A stretch of DNA of 64,000 nt. It comes from Holophagaceae bacterium. Lineage in GTDB: Bacteria; Acidobacteriota; Holophagae; Holophagales; Holophagaceae. A program made the position numbers and the translations under genes. Below are positions 44,283 to 52,802 of the stretch, piece after piece. The DNA lies in NCBI GenBank assembly GCA_016720465.1, contig JADKKO010000001.1:248001-312000 (forward strand), in the 5' to 3' direction. Within the stretch, counting starts at the first letter, position 1. Each line of letters starts with the position of its first letter. The notes under the pieces are model-generated. The model saw nothing but the letters and a program-made list of their open reading frames with translations. It was not told where the DNA came from and did no database searches.

Positions 44283-46309
44283 CAGTCGTCTCCCGATGAG
44301 GAATCGCTCGAAGAAGCAGCCGTGTTGCCGTACATGCTTTCCGCCCAGCGGCGGCCCTCGAAGGCCATGACCCGCAGGAGCATCAGCAGCGGAAACAGGA
44401 TGATGGCGAAGAAGGCGAGCACCACGTAGAGCCAGCGCACGACGCCGGACCTGATTTCCACCCTGAAGCCCTGCACAGGGGGCCGCGGGCCTTCCCAGAC
44501 CGGGGCGAGGCGCAGCATGTAGGGGCCGGGTTTCAGGCCGCTCAGGAACACCGTCTCGGTGCGGCCGCCCTCGGACCAGGATTCGCCGCCGTCCGTGCCG
44601 TGGTAGTAGCTGGAGGTGAGCTCGAACAGTTCTGCTTCGCCGGTCTGCTCGCTCACCAGCGCGCCTTCCACCCCGAGCCAGGCATTCTCGACGGGCGCAT
44701 CGAGTTTCACTTGCAGGTTCTGGCCGCTCTTGCCGATCTCGATGGGACCTGAAAAGAAGACCTGTTCCGCCTGGTCGGAGGCTGTCCCCGGGGAGGAAGG
44801 CCTCTGGCCGTTGAGCAGCGACGGCTGCGTGGCGTCCGGGGCCGGCAGGCGGTCCATGAGATTGTAGGTCTGGGTGAAAATTTTCCGGTTCCGGTGGGAG
44901 ATGGAGATCACCATCACCAGCGCCACCAGCGCGCCCAGGGCCAGCACCATCCAAAGGGTCATCTGCTGCAGGCGGGGTTTCAAGGGGTTGGGCATGTGCG
45001 GCGCGACGCCCTTCGGCGCGGGCGGGGTTCCCGGAAGGCTGAAGGCGTGCCAGATCTCGCTTGGCTCGATGTAGGTGCTCAGGCTCCAGTTGATTTCTTC
45101 GCCGCCGCCTTTGTGTTGCTGAGTTTCCGACGCGAGGCTCATGGGCGGGCTGATGTATTCGGAGACGTGGGCCGTCTCGCCCCGTTCCACCTTCCAATAG
45201 AATTCGCCATAGACGCCGTCCACTTTGGCATCCACATCCTGGTAGCGGCGGAAGCTCTGGCCTTTCAAAACCACGAAGGATGGATTGGAGTGCCCTTGCA
45301 CATCGCCTGCGCTCACGGAATCCACCAGGCTCCAGTGACCGTCGCTTTCGGTGAGCCAATGGAAGCCGTGCTTCCGGTCCAGCAGCAGGTATTCGCCCCA
45401 GGGATAGGTTTCGCCCTCCACCTTGCAGAACCGGCGCAGGTAGCCGATGCAGGTGTAGGGAACGCCGCGGATCACACCATCGGTGCCCAGCGGAATGAAC
45501 ATCCGCGCATCCGGCTGCTTCAGGGACTTCAGGAAGGCCAGCTTGCCGCCGGACGCGTCCAGCAGCGAACCGCAATAGGGGCATCCCACGCGCTGGGCCT
45601 GGTCCGGGCTGTGCAGCCTCAGGGCGCCGCCGCATTGGGGGCACTGCAGGTTCTTGGCCTGGAGCCGGGGACCGGCGTAGGGGTCGCTGCCGCCCTGGCG
45701 GATCGCCAGGTCATCGAGGCTCACTTCCCGGCCTGCGTAGAGCGTCGGCGGCTCATCGCCCGCGCCATAGTCCAGAGTCGCGAAGGCGCCGTGGGCGCCC
45801 TGGAGGTCGGCGAAGCGGTAGGTGGCGCCTGGCACCACTTTCCAGGGGATTTCGCCTTCGGCCGAGGCGAAGGCCGCGAAACTGGCCTCGCCCACGACCC
45901 ACGGGATTTCACCCAGCCGCAGCACCGCCCCGGCCTGGAGCTGGTCATAGGCAGGGATTCCGGATCCCGGCGGCTCTTCAAAGGTCAGCAGGAATTTGCC
46001 CTGGGCCTCGGCCAGCCAGCCCCAACGCCCATCATCCAGGGCCATGTACCATTCGTCCCACACGCCGCCCAGCGGGTGCGACATCTGCACCCGGCCCGCC
46101 AGCGCGAACGCCCGTCCGGCATAGCGGCCCTCAACTCCGAGTTTCAGGGGCGAGCCTGTGTCCACCAGTGCGGCCATCTTGCCGATGAGTTCGGGGTCCC
46201 GGTCCGTGCGGGCCGAAAGCGAGCCGCAGGACGAGCACACGGACACCATCGTTCCAGGCCGGAAGCTCAAGGGTGCGCCACAGGTTGGGCAGGAGGATTG
46301 GTTGGCCAT
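44282..46309 (-). CDS. Double DUF4178 protein with zinc ribbons and membrane segments
   Basis: A 675-residue protein with a zinc ribbon at the N-terminus (CPTCGAPL then CSSCGSLS), a DUF4178-like domain (about 50-200), a second ribbon (CPQCGGAL and CPYCGSLL, about 230-260), a second DUF4178-like domain (about 275-430) and a C-terminal region with two hydrophobic helices (MTLWMVLALGALVALVMVIS and WLYVVLAFFAIILFPLLMLL). The two DUF4178 units share the same layout, for example WDEWYMALDDGRWGWLAEA and WGEYLLLDRKHGFHWLTES, so an internal duplication is likely. It begins 18 bp after the aminotransferase stop. DUF4178 proteins are recurrent partners of DUF350 and spermidine synthase genes; biochemical function is unknown. 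Confidence 0.85.
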   Translation of the reverse strand: MANQSSCPTCGAPLSFRPGTMVSVCSSCGSLSARTDRDPELIGKMAALVDTGSPLKLGVEGRYAGRAFALAGRVQMSHPLGGVWDEWYMALDDGRWGWLAEAQGKFLLTFEEPPGSGIPAYDQLQAGAVLRLGEIPWVVGEASFAAFASAEGEIPWKVVPGATYRFADLQGAHGAFATLDYGAGDEPPTLYAGREVSLDDLAIRQGGSDPYAGPRLQAKNLQCPQCGGALRLHSPDQAQRVGCPYCGSLLDASGGKLAFLKSLKQPDARMFIPLGTDGVIRGVPYTCIGYLRRFCKVEGETYPWGEYLLLDRKHGFHWLTESDGHWSLVDSVSAGDVQGHSNPSFVVLKGQSFRRYQDVDAKVDGVYGEFYWKVERGETAHVSEYISPPMSLASETQQHKGGGEEINWSLSTYIEPSEIWHAFSLPGTPPAPKGVAPHMPNPLKPRLQQMTLWMVLALGALVALVMVISISHRNRKIFTQTYNLMDRLPAPDATQPSLLNGQRPSSPGTASDQAEQVFFSGPIEIGKSGQNLQVKLDAPVENAWLGVEGALVSEQTGEAELFELTSSYYHGTDGGESWSEGGRTETVFLSGLKPGPYMLRLAPVWEGPRPPVQGFRVEIRSGVVRWLYVVLAFFAIILFPLLMLLRVMAFEGRRWAESMYGNTAASSSDSSSGDD

Positions 46310-46327
46310 GGGTTCGGGAGTCGGGTT

Positions 46328-47494
46328 TCAGTCTACAGGGAGTCTGGGAAGGATGCGCGACAGGCCTTCCCGAAAGATCCCGGAAGGAGTGAGAAGACTT
46401 AATACCAGATATCCATCCCTGGACATATCAAAGAAGGAACCTGGATGCGCCAAGGTGGAGGTTTCGCCCAAAAGGCGCAATGCGCAGGCGACGTCATCTT
46501 CGCCGTGGATGGCCGGCCGGCGCAGCAGCACAGACCAGCCGCCTTCCACCGGAAGCCGGGAAAGGTGCGGGTGGGCCCGCAATTGGTCATCGAGGCTGTG
46601 CAAATTTTCGATGGCCCGTCCGAGCACCGCCTTCCGCCTTGAGGGCGCTTCCAGAAGCGCGGGCGCTGCGGCGGCCTGGGCCGAGGCCGATACGGAAAGA
46701 TATTGATCCGCAAGAAAGGCCAGAGGATCGAGGCTGGTCTTTGCTTCTCCCCGCAAGAGGATCCACCCCAGTTTCACTTGCGGCAGCAGGGCTACCTTGC
46801 TGAGGCCGGACAGCACAAACACGGGGCAGGGCGGGTCCGGGTCCGACAGGGCGGTGCGCAGGGAACCGGCCGCAGGTTCCAGGGCGAAATCCGAGAAGAC
46901 CTCGTCCACCAGCAAGGCCAGGCCCTTCCTTGCGCAGAGTTCTGTGAGGGCGCGCCATTCGTCCAACGAAAGGAATTGGCCGGTTGGATTGTTGGGATTC
47001 ACCACCACGATGGCCCGGGTGCGAGGGCCGCAGGCGGACTCCAGCGCGGGGACATCCAGGCACCAGCGCTCATGGAGATAGGCTGGGACATCCACCGCGC
47101 TGATCCCTTCCAGGGCTGCCAGGTGCTCGAAGAGCGGGTAGCTCGGGCTGGGCACCAGCACCTGGTCCCCTGGATCGCAAAGCAGCTTGAAGAGCCAGGA
47201 GTACGCCTCGCTGGTGGAAGCCGTCAGCAGAATGTCTTCAGGCAAGACGCCGTGCCCGTGATGGGAGGCGATGGCTGCCCGGGCGTCAAGGCTGCCGCAG
47301 GGATCGGCCTTGTGGTCGAGCACTTCGTCCGAGGCCAGCGAATGCCTCCATTCCTCCAGCCCGAAATCGAAGCCGCAGCGGGTGGGATTGGATAGCGTGA
47401 GATCCAGGAATTCCGGCGAGCCGCGGCGGGCCTCTGCTGCCTTCGAAAAAGCCGTGGGCAGCAAGGAAGGCGGCAGGCGGTTGGAGATGCGCAT
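46328..47494 (-). CDS. PLP-dependent aminotransferase, class I/II
   Basis: A 388-residue fold-type I aminotransferase. It shows the class pattern: LSNPTRCGFDFG at the N-terminus, VLVPSPSYPLFEHLA, the cofactor asparagine/aspartate blocks VVVNPNNPTGQFLS and LLVDEVFSDFAL, the PLP lysine in SGLSKVALLPQVKLGW, and a C-terminal arginine in RDGYLVLSLL (less canonical). ATG at 47494 was chosen because MRISNR is the usual N-terminal style; the in-frame codon at 47530 lies upstream. It is the first gene of the DUF4178-DUF350 operon and divergent from elbB (50 bp apart), so it may feed the amine/polyamine functions, though this link is inferred from position only. Confidence 0.85.
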   Translation of the reverse strand: MRISNRLPPSLLPTAFSKAAEARRGSPEFLDLTLSNPTRCGFDFGLEEWRHSLASDEVLDHKADPCGSLDARAAIASHHGHGVLPEDILLTASTSEAYSWLFKLLCDPGDQVLVPSPSYPLFEHLAALEGISAVDVPAYLHERWCLDVPALESACGPRTRAIVVVNPNNPTGQFLSLDEWRALTELCARKGLALLVDEVFSDFALEPAAGSLRTALSDPDPPCPVFVLSGLSKVALLPQVKLGWILLRGEAKTSLDPLAFLADQYLSVSASAQAAAAPALLEAPSRRKAVLGRAIENLHSLDDQLRAHPHLSRLPVEGGWSVLLRRPAIHGEDDVACALRLLGETSTLAHPGSFFDMSRDGYLVLSLLTPSGIFREGLSRILPRLPVD

Positions 47495-47544
47495 CAGCCC
47501 TAGCATAACGGGAGCATAATGGAGGTCCATTCTCGGAGATTCCC

Positions 47545-48222
47545 ATGGCCAGGGCTATGAATGTTGCGGTGCTGCTGGCGGGATGCGGGCACCTGGACGG
47601 CGCCGAAATCCGGGAAGCGGTGCTCACGCTGCTGGCCCTGGACCAGCACGGCGCGAAAGTCCAATGCTTCGCACTGGACAAGGACCAGCACCATGTCGTG
47701 AACCACCTCAGCGGCCAGCCCGTGGAAGGCCAGCGGAGGAACATCCTGGAAGAGGCCGCCCGCATCGCCCGCGGCGCCATATTGCCTTTGAGGGAAGCCG
47801 ATCCCGGGGAATTCGATGCGCTCATCATGCCCGGCGGTTATGGGGTCGCGAAAAACCATTGCGGGTTCGCGTTCAATGGGATCGGCGCCGACGTGCAGCC
47901 TGAAGTGCTCCAGTTCGTGAAGGCCTTCTTCGACGCAAAAAAACCGGTCGGAGCCATCTGCATAGCGCCGGCCCTGGTCGCGCTCATTTTGAAGAACAGC
48001 GGCAAAAGCGCCGCGCTCACCATCGGCAACGACAAGGGCACCATGGCAGCGCTCAAGGCCCTCGGGGCCGCCCCCCAGGACCGCGCCACGGCCCGTGAAG
48101 TCGTCGTGGACGAGGCTTTGAATCTCGTCACGACACCCGCCTACATGTTCGGCGACGCTCGGCTTGCCGATGTTTTCGTGGGCATCGAGCGCGCGGTGGC
48201 CGAGGTGCTGAAACGCGCCTGA
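47545..48222 (+). CDS. elbB: Isoprenoid biosynthesis glyoxalase ElbB (DJ-1/PfpI family)
   Basis: A 225-residue glutamine amidotransferase-like protein of the ElbB branch of DJ-1/PfpI, reported as a glyoxalase converting glyoxal to glycolate and linked to isoprenoid accumulation. It has AGCGHLDGAEIREAVLTLLA at the N-terminus, which is diagnostic, LIMPGGYGVAKNHCGFAFNG in the middle, and the nucleophile cysteine in AICIAPALVALIL. GGAG lies six bases before ATG 47545. It is divergent from the aminotransferase and converges on a histidine kinase gene, 11 bp apart. The name follows the diagnostic N-terminal block. Confidence 0.88.
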   Translation: MARAMNVAVLLAGCGHLDGAEIREAVLTLLALDQHGAKVQCFALDKDQHHVVNHLSGQPVEGQRRNILEEAARIARGAILPLREADPGEFDALIMPGGYGVAKNHCGFAFNGIGADVQPEVLQFVKAFFDAKKPVGAICIAPALVALILKNSGKSAALTIGNDKGTMAALKALGAAPQDRATAREVVVDEALNLVTTPAYMFGDARLADVFVGIERAVAEVLKRA

Positions 48223-48233
48223 GTTTCAAATGT

Positions 48234-50666
48234 TCAGGGCGGCGAGAGCAGGATTCTTGCGAGTTCGGTCAGCAAATCCTTGTATTGGTATGGTTTCCTC
48301 AGGAAACCGGCAGGGTCTGCGCCTGTGAAAGGGTGGAGGGCTTCTTCCCGGTTGTAGCCGCTCGACAGGATGACCTTGGCGGAGGGATTCAATTCCTGGA
48401 TGGCCTGGAAGGTGGCCTTCCCATCCATGCGCGGCATGGTGAGATCCAGGAGGACGAGGAGGATGTCGGTTCCTTGGGCTTGGTATATCTCCACCGCCTG
48501 GATTCCATCCGCGGCCTCCAGGACCTGGAAGCCGAGCGATTCAAGCATGGCGCCGGCCGTGGCCCGGATGGTGGATTCATCGTCCACGACCAGCACCGTG
48601 CCGGGGGGAAAGGCCGGGCGCGCCGGAGGCGGGGCTGGTTCGAGCGTTTTTTCCACGGCTTGGTGGGCGGGAAAATAGATCCGGAAGGTGGAGCCCTTGC
48701 CAAGCTCGGAATAGATGTTGATGCCCGCGTGGTGGCTCCGCAGGATGCCGAGCATGGCCGATAAGCCGAGACCCCGGCCGGACACCTTCGTGGTGAAGAA
48801 TGGATCGAAGATCCGTGACATGGTTTCCGGGCTCATCCCGATCCCGGTATCCGAGACCTCGAAGATGACGTGGGGGCCTGCGTCCACGGCCTGCCTGGGC
48901 AGGTGGCTGGCGATGAAGGCTTCGTCCAGATCCGATGCGCAGGCGGAGATTCCGATCGTTCCTTCGGAGTCCCCGATGGCCTCGGAGGCATTGAGGACGA
49001 GGTTCATCACGATCTGCTGGATCTGGGCGGGGTCGCCCTCCAGGGCCGGCAGGGCCTCGGGGACCTGGCTGTGCAGCAACACTTTTTTCGAAATGGAGGC
49101 CATGAGGAGGTGGGTCATTTCATCCACCAATCGCCCCAGATCCACCGCCTGGATGAGGAACCGCCCCTTTCCGCTGTAGGTGAGCATCTGGCGGGTCAGG
49201 TCCGCGGCGCGCAGCACGGTGCCCTCGATATGGCCGAGATACGCCAGGCTGGGCGAAGCCTTCGGGAGATTCATCTGGGCCAGGTTCAAATTGCCGAGGA
49301 TGGCCGTGAGCATATTGTTGAAATCGTGGGCCACTCCTCCGGCCAAGAGGCCGAGGCTTTCCAGTTTCTGAGCCTGCCGCATGGCCGCTTCCGCGCGAAC
49401 CTGGTCGGTCACGTCGCGGGCCACCGCGCAGAGCAGATCCTGGTGGATCTCCTTCAGGTGGTTGGCGCTCACTTCGACTTCGCGGATCCGGCCGTCCTTG
49501 TGCCGGTAGCGGCGGCGGCCCACATGGTAGTACTGCTCCGACACCACATGGGCCACGTTCCGGTCCACGGATTCCCGGTCGGCCTCCACCAGGTCGTACA
49601 AGGTGAGGGTTTCCAGATCTCCGGCGCCGTAACCGAGAGTCAGCTGGAAGGCGTCGTTGGCTTCCACGATGCGTTTGGTGGTCACCTCGAAGAAGAAGAT
49701 CATCTCCCCGGCTTGTTCCACCACGGCGCGATAGCGGGCTTCGCTGGCCTCCAGCGCGGCTTCCGTGCGCCGGGATTCGGTGATGTCCCGCACCAACGTG
49801 AATCTCAGACCCCGGCCCCCCAGTTCGATGGGCTGGGAAGTGACCTCCACGTCGATGAGCGCGCCGGCCCGGGTCCGGTGCTGGAACTTCCCACGGAGCA
49901 CCTCGTCGGGGCCCAGGGCCGCCAACCGCGCCCTTGCTTCGAGTCTGGTCTCCGGGGTCCAGATATCTTCTAGGGATTTCCGCTGGAATTCATCCTTGGT
50001 CCAACCATAGAGGTCCGCCGCGGCCTGGTTCACCTCGACGAATCCGAGCGTCCGGGGATCGAAAATCCACACCGGATCCGGGATCACATCGAAGAGGTGC
50101 CGATATCTGGCTTCCCTCTGGCGCAAGAACTGGTCTCCCTGCTGGATGCGCAGGACCGCTGCGGCCAGCTCAGCGGCTGCCTCCAGAAGCGCCATTTCGG
50201 CGGATTCGAAAGGACCGGGTTCACGGTGGTAGAGCGCGAAAACGCCCAGCACAGCTCCGTCGGGACCCTGGATGGGAATCGCGGCGCACGCGGCCAAAGC
50301 ATGGGCCAGAGCCAGGGCGCGGAAGTCGTCCCAGCGCGGCTCCTTGGCGATGTCCTGCGCCACCGCGGTCCGATTTTCCAAGGCGGCCGCGCTGAAAATC
50401 CCTGCATCCGGCTTCCCATCGAGGGCCTGCACGAACCCGGCCGGCAGGCCGGGGCCTGCGCCGTGACGGAGGGTCCGGCCATCCTCGCCGATCACCAGCA
50501 CCGAGCAGATCGCCTGGCCGGCCCGGGACTCCACCCATCGGCAGAGAAAATCCAGAAGGTCTGCGCTGGAACGGCCCTGGGCAAGTTGTTCCAGCAGCAG
50601 GCGCCGGCCCTCCAGGAGCGGGTCAGGTCCTCCGTGCTCCGCGGGGCTGATGCCAGAACCTCCCAT
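48234..50666 (-). CDS. Hybrid sensor histidine kinase with GAF, two PAS and receiver domains
   Basis: An 810-residue soluble kinase. Order: GAF-like domain (about 25-165), PAS (about 170-290), PAS (about 295-420), HisKA with phospho-acceptor His in GGVAHDFNNMLTAILGN (about 430-500), HATPase with N-box LVLNASEAIGD and G-boxes DTGIGMS and GRGLGLSAM (about 540-650), and a receiver (about 690-805) with phospho-acceptor Asp in LLVLLDLTMPRMDG and a lysine in GFLRKPYQ. No membrane helix is predicted, so it senses a cytoplasmic signal. ATG at 50666 has AGG six bases before. There is no output domain or cognate regulator nearby, so phosphotransfer to another protein is likely. Confidence 0.92.
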   Translation of the reverse strand: MGGSGISPAEHGGPDPLLEGRRLLLEQLAQGRSSADLLDFLCRWVESRAGQAICSVLVIGEDGRTLRHGAGPGLPAGFVQALDGKPDAGIFSAAALENRTAVAQDIAKEPRWDDFRALALAHALAACAAIPIQGPDGAVLGVFALYHREPGPFESAEMALLEAAAELAAAVLRIQQGDQFLRQREARYRHLFDVIPDPVWIFDPRTLGFVEVNQAAADLYGWTKDEFQRKSLEDIWTPETRLEARARLAALGPDEVLRGKFQHRTRAGALIDVEVTSQPIELGGRGLRFTLVRDITESRRTEAALEASEARYRAVVEQAGEMIFFFEVTTKRIVEANDAFQLTLGYGAGDLETLTLYDLVEADRESVDRNVAHVVSEQYYHVGRRRYRHKDGRIREVEVSANHLKEIHQDLLCAVARDVTDQVRAEAAMRQAQKLESLGLLAGGVAHDFNNMLTAILGNLNLAQMNLPKASPSLAYLGHIEGTVLRAADLTRQMLTYSGKGRFLIQAVDLGRLVDEMTHLLMASISKKVLLHSQVPEALPALEGDPAQIQQIVMNLVLNASEAIGDSEGTIGISACASDLDEAFIASHLPRQAVDAGPHVIFEVSDTGIGMSPETMSRIFDPFFTTKVSGRGLGLSAMLGILRSHHAGINIYSELGKGSTFRIYFPAHQAVEKTLEPAPPPARPAFPPGTVLVVDDESTIRATAGAMLESLGFQVLEAADGIQAVEIYQAQGTDILLVLLDLTMPRMDGKATFQAIQELNPSAKVILSSGYNREEALHPFTGADPAGFLRKPYQYKDLLTELARILLSPP

Positions 50667-50721
50667 GGACGCCTTTCGATGCTTGATGGCCGGATGTTCG
50701 ATAATGGATGGGGTGGCTCGA

Positions 50722-51423
50722 TTATAGGCCGGATTCCTCCATGGCCGCGTCCACATGGACCCGGGCCATGCGCCGGAGGGCCGGGTGGCGCAGCCCCGTG
50801 GAAGCCAGGAGCCTCGCCTCGGGCTCCAGCACCTTGATCCAGTGCGCCGCATGGCCCAGCACCACCTGCGGCTCTGGCATGCGCAGCGTGGCATCGATCA
50901 GCTGGAGTATCCGGATCGCGATGGATTCCTGCTCCCTCCAGATGGATTTCTCCAAGGCCCAGAGTTGCGCCGGTTGGAGCGGCGCATGGAAAAGGGCCAG
51001 GAGGCCGCTCTCATGGAGCCTGGGGTTCTGGAGGAAGGCCTGGATGACCTTGCCATCCGGAACTTTCCAGACGAGGGGCCATAGCTGTTTTGGCGCCATG
51101 GGCGCCAGCGCGCGCCGCTCGCCGAGGGTGAGGCCGGGCCAGAGGTTCAACAGCCGCTCCGTGGCGAAGTTCCGGGCCTGGGGATGGGCCGAGGCATCCG
51201 CCGCCACCGCCGCCAGGATCCGCCAGGGCAGGCGGGGCATCAGCCGGGCGCGCAATTGCGCCGGGGCCTTGGGGTGCTGCGCGATCCAGCGCAGCAGCAG
51301 GGGGCGCTTCTGGAGATCTTCCAGTTCCGAAGCGGCTTCGAGCCAACCTACGGGCGGCGCGGGATTGCGGAGGAGCCGCAGGAATTTGGGCCATTCGATG
51401 GCGGGGGGAAGGGGCCAGCTCAC
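50722..51423 (-). CDS. HEAT-like helical repeat protein of unknown function
   Basis: A 233-residue protein of repeated helical pairs (LARSWLEAASELEDL-like segments, LRWIAQHPKAPAQLRARL, RLLNLWPGLTLGERRALAPM, HPALRRMARVHVDAAMEESG). Spacing of about 35-40 residues and leucine/alanine patterning suggest HEAT or similar solenoid repeats. The start is GTG at 51423: an open frame continues to 51957, but it would overlap the opposite-strand DUF2520 gene. It is divergent from the DUF2520 gene with 31 bp between the two starts, so the promoters must overlap. No catalytic motif is present. Confidence 0.6.
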   Translation of the reverse strand: MSWPLPPAIEWPKFLRLLRNPAPPVGWLEAASELEDLQKRPLLLRWIAQHPKAPAQLRARLMPRLPWRILAAVAADASAHPQARNFATERLLNLWPGLTLGERRALAPMAPKQLWPLVWKVPDGKVIQAFLQNPRLHESGLLALFHAPLQPAQLWALEKSIWREQESIAIRILQLIDATLRMPEPQVVLGHAAHWIKVLEPEARLLASTGLRHPALRRMARVHVDAAMEESGL

Positions 51424-51454
51424 AAAGAATATTCTGCGCTGGCACACTGTTCTG

Positions 51455-52111
51455 ATGGCAGCGGAGTTCAGCATTCTTGGGCGGGGCCGTGCGGGGCGGG
51501 CCCTGGCGGGGGCCTGGGGCAGCGCTGTGCCGCTGTTGTCCAGGGAAGGGACTCCGGACGGCTTTGTGCTCCTGGCCGTGCCCGACGATGCCATCCCGGC
51601 CCAGGCTGCCCGCTTTCCCGGACGCTGCGCCCATCTCTCCGGCAGCCTCCACCTCGAGGGCGTGCCCTGCGTCCATCCCCTGACCAGTTTCGACGGCCAG
51701 GCCGCGGATTGGCGGGGCACGCCGCTGGCGCTCACGGGCGAAGTCCCTGGATTTCTCGTGGAAGCCTTCCAGGAATTGGGATTCGAGCCCTTCACCCTGG
51801 ATCCGCGGTTCAAGGCGTTGTACCACGCGGCCGCGGTGCTCACGTCGGCCCATTCAGCATCGCTCTGGCTGGGCGCCGCGGAGCTGTTGCGGGCATCTGG
51901 AATCGAACTTCCAGGCCGGGGCCTCATGCCCCTGGTGGAGGCCACCCGGCACAACATCGAACGTCACGGAGCGGCGGGGCGCACCGGACCCTTCGTGCGA
52001 GGGGACGAGGAGACCATCGCGCGGGACGCGGCCGCGCTGCCCGAAGTCTGGCGGGAAATATTTTTGAAACTAGGGCATCTTGGATGTAGCCATGAACGCA
52101 AACCTGAATAA
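51455..52111 (+). CDS. DUF2520/Rossmann-like NADP-dependent protein
   Basis: A 218-residue protein of the group pairing a short N-terminal Rossmann unit with a C-terminal DUF2520 helical domain. The N-terminal nucleotide loop is FSILGRGRAGRALAGAW, and VLLAVPDDAIPAQA is typical of the following strand. The DUF2520 part has KALYHAAAVLTSAHSASLW and GLMPLVEATRHNIERHGAAG. The overall shape recalls pyrroline carboxylate or 6-phosphogluconate dehydrogenases, but substrate is unknown. ATG at 51455 has no strong Shine-Dalgarno. The 3' end overlaps the TetR gene start by 20 bp, so the four plus-strand genes here probably form one operon. Confidence 0.8.
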   Translation: MAAEFSILGRGRAGRALAGAWGSAVPLLSREGTPDGFVLLAVPDDAIPAQAARFPGRCAHLSGSLHLEGVPCVHPLTSFDGQAADWRGTPLALTGEVPGFLVEAFQELGFEPFTLDPRFKALYHAAAVLTSAHSASLWLGAAELLRASGIELPGRGLMPLVEATRHNIERHGAAGRTGPFVRGDEETIARDAAALPEVWREIFLKLGHLGCSHERKPE

Positions 52112-52802
52112 CGGAACCACGGATATGCAGCCGGTTTTCAGTCCGGAGGCGCTTGGCGTCTCCACGCCCGGGGTGCGGTTCCGGGACGCCCTGGAGCGGT
52201 TGAGCTCCCAGGGCGAATTGAAGGCCAAGCTGCTGCTGGTGGCCCTGGACCACTTCGCCAAGCGTGGCTTCGATGGCGTGCAGGTGCGGGAAGTGGCGGA
52301 GGAGGCCGGCGTTTCGAAGCCCACCCTGTACTACCACTTCGGCAGCAAGGAAGGGCTGTTCCGGCAGCTCTGCCTGGTGGCGCAGGCGGTGGTGGCGCAG
52401 CGCGTGCTGAACCTGGTGAAGCCATTGCTGGAATCGGTTCCGGTTGGAGCCGAAGCCATCCAGGCCTCCGCGCTGCGATTGGCGAGAGGCTACGTGGACC
52501 TGCTCCGCGAAACTCCGGAATTCACTGGTTTCATCTTCCGGTCCATCGCCGTGCCGAGCCCCGACAGCGGCTTCCGGGACCTCATGCCTCTGGTGGAAAA
52601 GGCTCTGAGTCCCTTGGGCCTGTACATCCACACCGTCTTTGGCGTGAACCTGGAGCAGGCCCGGAAAGAGGTGCTCATCTTCACGGCGATTTTCGGCGCG
52701 CTCATCGAAGAGGGGCTCCGGCGGCCCGAATACGTGATCGACGAGAAGGAGCTCGCCTGGGCCGTGGACCGGTGGCTGCGGGGCCTGGAGCCTGTTTTGT
52801 GA
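52092..52802 (+). CDS. TetR-family transcription regulator
   Basis: A 236-residue TetR-type repressor. After a flexible N-terminal extension (about 1-40), the DNA-binding helix-turn-helix is at about 58-82: VREVAEEAGVSKPTLYYHFG followed by SKEGLF, with the conserved tyrosine-histidine-phenylalanine. The C-terminal ligand/dimer domain is helical with FTGFIFRSIAVPSPD. ATG at 52092 lies inside the previous gene; a TTG at 52080 is an alternative. Its end overlaps the M61 gene by the sequence GTGA, so it is cotranscribed and may regulate its own operon. Ligand is unknown. Confidence 0.87.
   Translation: MNANLNNGTTDMQPVFSPEALGVSTPGVRFRDALERLSSQGELKAKLLLVALDHFAKRGFDGVQVREVAEEAGVSKPTLYYHFGSKEGLFRQLCLVAQAVVAQRVLNLVKPLLESVPVGAEAIQASALRLARGYVDLLRETPEFTGFIFRSIAVPSPDSGFRDLMPLVEKALSPLGLYIHTVFGVNLEQARKEVLIFTAIFGALIEEGLRRPEYVIDEKELAWAVDRWLRGLEPVL

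Noticed and set aside
51424..51957. N-terminal extension of the HEAT-like protein
   Set aside because: It would lie antisense to most of the DUF2520 gene, whose motifs are clear. The GTG at 51423 avoids this.
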